Shown here: positions 12,954 to 17,523 of the stretch, in pieces | Numbering within the stretch: the stretch's first letter is position 1 | Layout of the letters: each line of letters begins with the position of its first letter | Origin: an uncultured Butyricicoccus sp. | GTDB lineage: Bacteria > Bacillota > Clostridia > Oscillospirales > Butyricicoccaceae | NCBI GenBank assembly: GCA_959018045.1 | Contig: CAUEJN010000020.1 | Location: 1 to 17,523 of the forward strand | DNA: 17,523 bases | Direction of reading: 5' to 3' | Position numbers and translations under genes: made by a program | The notes under the pieces: model-generated | Database searches by the model: none | What the model was told of the DNA's origin: nothing | What the model saw: the letters and a program-made list of their open reading frames with translations, nothing else

Positions 12954-14204
12954 ATGGAAAAGAAATATAACAAAGTTGTTTTGGCATATTCCGGCGGTCT
13001 GGATACCTCGGTTCTGATCCCGTGGCTCAAGGAGCACTACGGTTGCGAGGTCATCGCAGTTTCCGGTAACGTCGGCCAGGGCACCGAGCTGGACGGTCTG
13101 GAAGAAAAGGCACTCAAGACCGGCGCTTCCAAGCTGTACATCGAAGACCTGAACAAGGAATTTGTGGACGACTTCATCATCCCGACCATGCAGGCTGGCG
13201 CAACCTACGAGCAGTACCTGCTCGGCACCTCCTTTGCAAGACCGATCATTGCAAAGCGCATCGTTGAGATCGCACTCAAGGAAGGCGCAGACGCTATCTG
13301 TCATGGCTGCACCGGTAAGGGCAACGATCAGGTACGTTTCGAGCTGGCCATCAAGGCATTTGCTCCGCACATGGACGTTATCGCTCCCTGGAGATTCTGG
13401 GAACTCAACAGCCGTGAGAAGGAGATCGAGTACGCGGAAAAGCACAACATCCCGCTCAAGATTAACAAGGAGACCAACTACTCCAAGGACAAGAACCTGT
13501 GGCATCTGTCCCACGAAGGCCTCGACCTCGAAGATCCGGCAAACGAAGCTCCCATCAACAAGCCCGGTTTCCTCGAGCTCGGCGTTTCTCCCGAGCAGGC
13601 TCCCGACGTTCCGACTTACGTCACCATCCACTTTGAAAAGGGCGTTCCGACCGCAGTAAACGGTGAGGAAATGGATTCGGTTACCCTCATCCAGACCCTC
13701 AACAAGCTCGGCGGCGAGAACGGCTGCGGCATCCTGGACATCGTTGAGAACAGACTGGTCGGCATGAAGTCCAGAGGCGTTTATGAGACCCCGGGCGGTG
13801 CCGTTCTGTACGCGGCTCACCAGAAGCTCGAGGAGATCACCCTCGACAAGGAGACCCAGCACTACAAGCAGCAGCTGGCTCTCAAGTTTGCCGATCTGGT
13901 TTACAACGGCCAGTGGTACACGCCCCTGCGTAAGGCAATGAGCGCGTTCGTCACCTCCACCCAGGAGACCGTTACCGGCGACGTCAAGCTCAAGCTGTAC
14001 AAGGGCAACATCATCCCCGCATCGGTCACCTCTCCGTACTCGCTGTACTCCGAGGACATCGCAACCTTCGGCGAGGATCATTCCTACAATCAGGCCGATT
14101 CCGCAGGCTTCATCAACCTCTTCGGTCTGCCGCTCAAGGTTCGTGCGATGAACGACCTGGCTCTTCAGGAAAAGACCGGCGCTGGCTTCCCCTCTGTGGA
14201 ATAA
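12954..14204 (+). CDS. argG: Argininosuccinate synthase
   Basis: This 416-residue enzyme condenses citrulline and aspartate, using ATP, into argininosuccinate. The N-terminal ATP-binding motif AYSGGLDTS (11-19) is canonical. GCTGKGNDQVRFE and SYNQADSAGFI also match the family. GGAGGGG (12940-12946) is seven bases before the ATG. Codon use differs a little from the neighbours: four of nine arginines are AGA, while nearby genes use almost only CGN; this may reflect high expression or separate ancestry. It heads the arginine cluster, and a 93-base gap with a hairpin separates it from argH. Confidence 0.96.
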   Translation: MEKKYNKVVLAYSGGLDTSVLIPWLKEHYGCEVIAVSGNVGQGTELDGLEEKALKTGASKLYIEDLNKEFVDDFIIPTMQAGATYEQYLLGTSFARPIIAKRIVEIALKEGADAICHGCTGKGNDQVRFELAIKAFAPHMDVIAPWRFWELNSREKEIEYAEKHNIPLKINKETNYSKDKNLWHLSHEGLDLEDPANEAPINKPGFLELGVSPEQAPDVPTYVTIHFEKGVPTAVNGEEMDSVTLIQTLNKLGGENGCGILDIVENRLVGMKSRGVYETPGGAVLYAAHQKLEEITLDKETQHYKQQLALKFADLVYNGQWYTPLRKAMSAFVTSTQETVTGDVKLKLYKGNIIPASVTSPYSLYSEDIATFGEDHSYNQADSAGFINLFGLPLKVRAMNDLALQEKTGAGFPSVE

Positions 14205-14217
14205 ATTTGACAAAGAA

Positions 14218-14253
14218 ACGGATGGGGCGAGGCAACTCGCCCCGTTCTTCCGT
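14218..14253 (+). other. argG-argH intergenic hairpin
   Basis: GGGGCGAG (14224-14231) and CTCGCCCC (14236-14243) form an eight-bp GC-rich stem with a GCAA tetraloop of the stable GNRA type. An outer ACGGA/TCCGT pairing (14218-14222 with 14249-14253) may extend it. The sequence after it is pyrimidine-rich but lacks a T run, so it is at best a partial terminator. It may set argG:argH ratios by mRNA processing or stabilisation. Confidence 0.45.
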
Positions 14254-14297
14254 CCTACCACTTTATCACTCTATCACGAAACGAGGACTTTACAGAT

Positions 14298-15692
14298 ATG
14301 GCTAAAATGTGGGCCGGCCGGTTCCAGAAGGAAACCGATGCCGTCGTCAACGACTTTAACTCCTCCGTTATGTTCGACTGCCGGATGTATGCCGAGGATA
14401 TTCAGGGCTCGATCGCGCACGCGACCATGCTCGGCCGTCAGGGCATTATCCCTGAGGATGATGTACAGAAGATCATCGAGGGCCTTCAGGGCATCCTTGC
14501 CGATATTGAAGCGGGCAAAATCCATTTTTCGCCCGAACTCTACGAAGATATCCACATGGCAAACGAACAGCTCCTGACCGAGCGCATCGGTGACGCGGGC
14601 AAGCGCCTGCACACGGCACGCTCGAGAAACGATCAGGTTGCGCTCGACATGCGTCTGTATGTCCGCCGTGAGATTAAGGAAATCCGCGCACTGGTGCTCG
14701 ACTTCATGCACGCGCTGTGCGAGGTGGCTTCCAAGCACACCGAGACCGTGATGCCCGGCTACACCCATCTCCAGCGTGCGCAGCCCATCACCTTCGCCCA
14801 TCACCTCATGGCTTACGCCAATATGCTCAAGCGTGACGTGCGCCGTCTGGACGACTGCCTGTCCGGCATGGACGCACTCCCGCTCGGCTCGGGTGCACTG
14901 GCTGGCACGACCTATCCCATCGACCGCGCGTTTGTCGCCGAACAGCTGGGCTTCTCGGCCGTCATGGATAACTCGCTCGACGGCGTGTCCGACCGTGACT
15001 ACTGCATTGAGCTGTGCGCCGACCTGTCCATCCTGATGATGCACCTGTCCCGTCTGTCCGAGGAGGTCATCGCGTGGTGCTCGTGGGAGTTTAAGTTCAT
15101 CGAGCTCGACGACGCATACTCCACCGGCTCGTCCATCATGCCCCAGAAGAAAAACCCGGACATCTGTGAGCTCATCCGCGGCAAGACCGGCCGGGTCTAC
15201 GGTGCGCTGACCACCCTGCTGACCTTCATGAAGGCCATCCCGCTCGCATACAACAAGGATATGCAGGAAGACAAGGAAGCCACCTTTGATGCCATCGACA
15301 CGGTCAAGAACTGCCTGCGCGTCATCGCGCCCATGTTCCGCACCATGACCGTGCTGACCGAAAACATGAAGAACGCAGCAAAGCGCGGCTTTATCAACGC
15401 GACCGACTGCGCCGACTACCTGACCAAGAAGGGCATGCCCTTCCGCGATGCCTACAAGGCAACCGGTACGCTGGTGCACTACTGCATCGAGCATAACAAG
15501 ACCCTCGACACCCTGTCTCTCGACGAGTACAAGGCAGTGACCCCCATGTTCGAGGACGACGTATACCACGCAATCGACCTGTCTACCTGCGTGCGCGAGC
15601 GCCGCTCGCTCGGCGGCCCGGCACCCGATGAGGTCGCACGTCAGCTCAAGGTCATCGAGGACTTTCTCGCGTCTCAGGGAGGCGAAAGCTGA
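14298..15692 (+). CDS. argH: Argininosuccinate lyase
   Basis: This 464-residue enzyme of the fumarase/aspartase superfamily splits argininosuccinate into arginine and fumarate. The family signature GSSIMPQKKNP (277-287), with the catalytic serine loop, and GYTHLQRAQP (154-163), with His157, are present; TARSRNDQVALD (107-118) is also conserved. Full length. GAGGA (14283-14287) lies ten bases upstream of the ATG. The stop shares one base with the argC start (TGATG), so argC is translationally coupled. Confidence 0.96.
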   Translation: MAKMWAGRFQKETDAVVNDFNSSVMFDCRMYAEDIQGSIAHATMLGRQGIIPEDDVQKIIEGLQGILADIEAGKIHFSPELYEDIHMANEQLLTERIGDAGKRLHTARSRNDQVALDMRLYVRREIKEIRALVLDFMHALCEVASKHTETVMPGYTHLQRAQPITFAHHLMAYANMLKRDVRRLDDCLSGMDALPLGSGALAGTTYPIDRAFVAEQLGFSAVMDNSLDGVSDRDYCIELCADLSILMMHLSRLSEEVIAWCSWEFKFIELDDAYSTGSSIMPQKKNPDICELIRGKTGRVYGALTTLLTFMKAIPLAYNKDMQEDKEATFDAIDTVKNCLRVIAPMFRTMTVLTENMKNAAKRGFINATDCADYLTKKGMPFRDAYKATGTLVHYCIEHNKTLDTLSLDEYKAVTPMFEDDVYHAIDLSTCVRERRSLGGPAPDEVARQLKVIEDFLASQGGES

Positions 15693-16612
15693 TGCGCCCC
15701 AAAATTTACATCGACGGCAAGGAAGGCACCACCGGCCTGCAAATCTATGAGCGTCTAGGCGCGCGTGACGACCTCGAGCTGCTGCTGATCGACGAAGATA
15801 AGCGCAAAGATACCGAAGAACGCCGCAAGTTCTTGAATGCAGCCGACATCGTGTTCCTGTGCCTGCCCGACGCGGCGGCACGAGAGGCCGTCTCCCTGAT
15901 CGAAAACGATCACACCCGCGTCATTGACGCATCCACCGCACACCGCACAGCAGACGGCTGGGCGTACGGTTTTCCCGAGCTGTCGGACGGTCACCGCGCA
16001 GCCATCCAGACTTCCACCCGTGTGGCAAACCCCGGCTGTCATGCCACCGGCTTTATCGCCTCGGTCTACCCGCTGGTCGCGCACGGCGTGCTGTCCGCGA
16101 CCGACGCGCTCACCTGCTTCTCGCTCACCGGCTACTCGGGCGGCGGCAAGAAGATGATCGCATCCTACGAGGCTGAGGACAAGACAAACGACCTGTACGC
16201 ACCCCGCGTATACGGCCTCAACCTCCAGCACAAGCACCTGCCCGAAATGCAGAAGGTGTGTGGTCTGGCAACGCCTCCGGTCTTCTGTCCGGTGGTCGAC
16301 GACTACTACAAGGGCATGGCCACCACGGTCATGCTGCCCGACCACAATGTACACATTGTATGGCAGGCGCTCAGCGCACACTATGCCGGTCAGAAGCTGG
16401 TCAAGGTCGCACCGCTCGGCGAGGGTACGCCTATGATCTCGGCCAACACCTTCGCAGGCCGCGACAGCCTGACCCTGTACGTGCACGGTCATCGCTCGCA
16501 GACCATCGTCACCGCACTGTTCGACAACCTCGGCAAGGGCGCGTCGGGTGCGGCCGTTCAAAATATGAATCTCATGCTCGGTCTGGACGAGACCACCGGG
16601 CTTACCCTGTAA
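15692..16612 (+). CDS. argC: N-acetyl-gamma-glutamyl-phosphate reductase, short type
   Basis: This 306-residue enzyme reduces N-acetylglutamyl phosphate to the semialdehyde with NADPH. The catalytic cysteine is in NPGCHATGF (113-121, Cys116). N-terminal IDGKEGTTGLQIYERL and the absence of the longer Rossmann segment place it in the short (type 2) ArgC class of about 310 residues rather than the 340-350-residue form. GGAGG lies at 15679-15683, inside argH, and the start overlaps the argH stop by one base. It is followed 15 bases later by argJ. Confidence 0.92.
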   Translation: MRPKIYIDGKEGTTGLQIYERLGARDDLELLLIDEDKRKDTEERRKFLNAADIVFLCLPDAAAREAVSLIENDHTRVIDASTAHRTADGWAYGFPELSDGHRAAIQTSTRVANPGCHATGFIASVYPLVAHGVLSATDALTCFSLTGYSGGGKKMIASYEAEDKTNDLYAPRVYGLNLQHKHLPEMQKVCGLATPPVFCPVVDDYYKGMATTVMLPDHNVHIVWQALSAHYAGQKLVKVAPLGEGTPMISANTFAGRDSLTLYVHGHRSQTIVTALFDNLGKGASGAAVQNMNLMLGLDETTGLTL

Positions 16613-16627
16613 GGAGGCTTTTCCCTC

Positions 16628-17523
16628 ATGTATGAAATCATCTCGGGCGGCGTAACCGCTGCACAGGGATTTTCTGCGGGCGCGACCCGCTGCGGCATCA
16701 AGGCTTCGTCCCAGAAGGACGACACCGCAATTATCTTCTCGGAAATCCCCTGCACCGCTGCCGCTGTCTATACCAAAAACCGCGTCAAGGCTTCGCCCAT
16801 TCAGGTCACCCGTGACCATCTGGCAAATCAGGTCGCACAGGCGGTCATCGTAAACTCAGGCAACGCCAACGCCTGCGCGCCCGACGGCATGGAAAATGCT
16901 CAGCGCGAAGCCGCTGCCTGCGCAAAGCTGCTGAACATCCCGGAAAATGACGTCATCGTCTGCTCGACCGGCGTCATCGGTCAGCGTATCAACATCGAGT
17001 GCATCGAGGAAAACCTGCACACCATCACGCTGACCCCGGACGGCTCGGACGCGGCTGCAAACGCCATCATGACCACCGACACCGTCCCCAAGACCATCGC
17101 GGTATCGTTTTCCGCCGGCGGCAAGACCTGCCATCTGGGCGGTATCTGCAAGGGCTCGGGTATGATCCACCCCAACATGGGCACCATGCTGTGCTTCCTC
17201 ACCACCGACTGCGCAGTCGACGGTGATCTGCTGCAAGCCATGCTGCTCCGCGCTGTCCAGAAGTCCTTTAACCGTGTCTCGGTCGACGGCGACACCTCGA
17301 CCAACGATACCTGCTGCATCCTGGCCAACGGTATGGCCGGAAACGACAAGATCGCAGACGCTTCCAGCGCAGACGGTCAGGCATTCTACGAGGCACTCGA
17401 GGCAGTCTGCATCACGCTCGCACGCAAGATCGCGCCGGACGGCGAGTGCCCTTCCCGCGTGATTACCTGCACGGTCTCGGGCGCTCCCGACGAGGACACC
17501 GAAGAAGGACTTGCCATCCCTCC
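16628..17523 (+). CDS. argJ: Glutamate N-acetyltransferase / N-acetylglutamate synthase, partial
   Basis: The first 298 codons are present; the frame is open to the right edge, where about 100 residues would remain. ArgJ moves the acetyl group from acetylornithine to glutamate (the cyclic route) and is made as a precursor that cuts itself into two chains. The cleavage region KGSGMIHPNMGTMLCF (175-190) is intact, with nucleophile Thr186 in an MGTML context where most family members read MATML. VNSGNANAC (75-83) and STGVIGQ (113-119) also match. AAGGAGG (16611-16617) overlaps the argC stop and sits ten bases before the ATG. Confidence 0.93.
   Translation, partial: MYEIISGGVTAAQGFSAGATRCGIKASSQKDDTAIIFSEIPCTAAAVYTKNRVKASPIQVTRDHLANQVAQAVIVNSGNANACAPDGMENAQREAAACAKLLNIPENDVIVCSTGVIGQRINIECIEENLHTITLTPDGSDAAANAIMTTDTVPKTIAVSFSAGGKTCHLGGICKGSGMIHPNMGTMLCFLTTDCAVDGDLLQAMLLRAVQKSFNRVSVDGDTSTNDTCCILANGMAGNDKIADASSADGQAFYEALEAVCITLARKIAPDGECPSRVITCTVSGAPDEDTEEGLAIP

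Overview
The window reads as chromosomal DNA from a GC-rich, anaerobic gut-type Clostridia (Oscillospirales/Butyricicoccus-like is my guess). The basis is the gene content, strong AGGAGG ribosome binding sites, consensus sigma-A promoters, a purine-type riboswitch, a DUF4179/ECF pair and a CD1871A-type small CXXC protein. The taxonomic call is inference. Nearly all the sequence is explained by recognisable genes; I see no phage, insertion sequence, CRISPR array, tRNA or rRNA.

Region 1 (1-5861, + strand) is a purine-catabolism operon. A perfect TTGACA-17-TATAAT promoter is followed by a guanine-riboswitch-like aptamer and an intrinsic terminator. Then come guanine deaminase (guaD), a dCTP deaminase (dcd) and the three subunits of an E. 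coli XdhABC-like xanthine dehydrogenase. Guanine would go to xanthine and then to urate; dcd is the odd member. A divergent promoter at the left edge points to a gene outside the window.

Region 2 (5862-6291) is a 430-base convergent intergenic region packed with near-perfect hairpins: a cloverleaf-like three-arm element, a 12-bp hairpin, a nested stem structure, a strong terminator and six more hairpins in a row. Region 3 (6292-7832, - strand) is truA-proC, translationally coupled. Region 4 (8081-9762, +) is a tightly packed redox module: a thioredoxin-like lipoprotein, a 47-residue CXXC membrane peptide and a NapH-like membrane iron-sulfur protein. A bidirectional terminator closes it.

Region 5 (9803-11135, -) is an ECF sigma/anti-sigma (DUF4179) pair whose sigma factor lacks the middle of the protein, including the -10 recognition part. 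Region 6 (11240-12682, -) is nicotinate phosphoribosyltransferase (pncB) with its own terminator and an inverted repeat covering its promoter. Region 7 (12954 to the right edge, +) is the arginine cluster argG-argH-argC-argJ (argJ runs off the end), with an ARG-box-like site upstream of argG.

The strongest leads are the riboswitch in front of a guanine-degrading operon (expected regulatory sign unclear), the hairpin array, the shortened sigma factor and the operator-like repeat at pncB.
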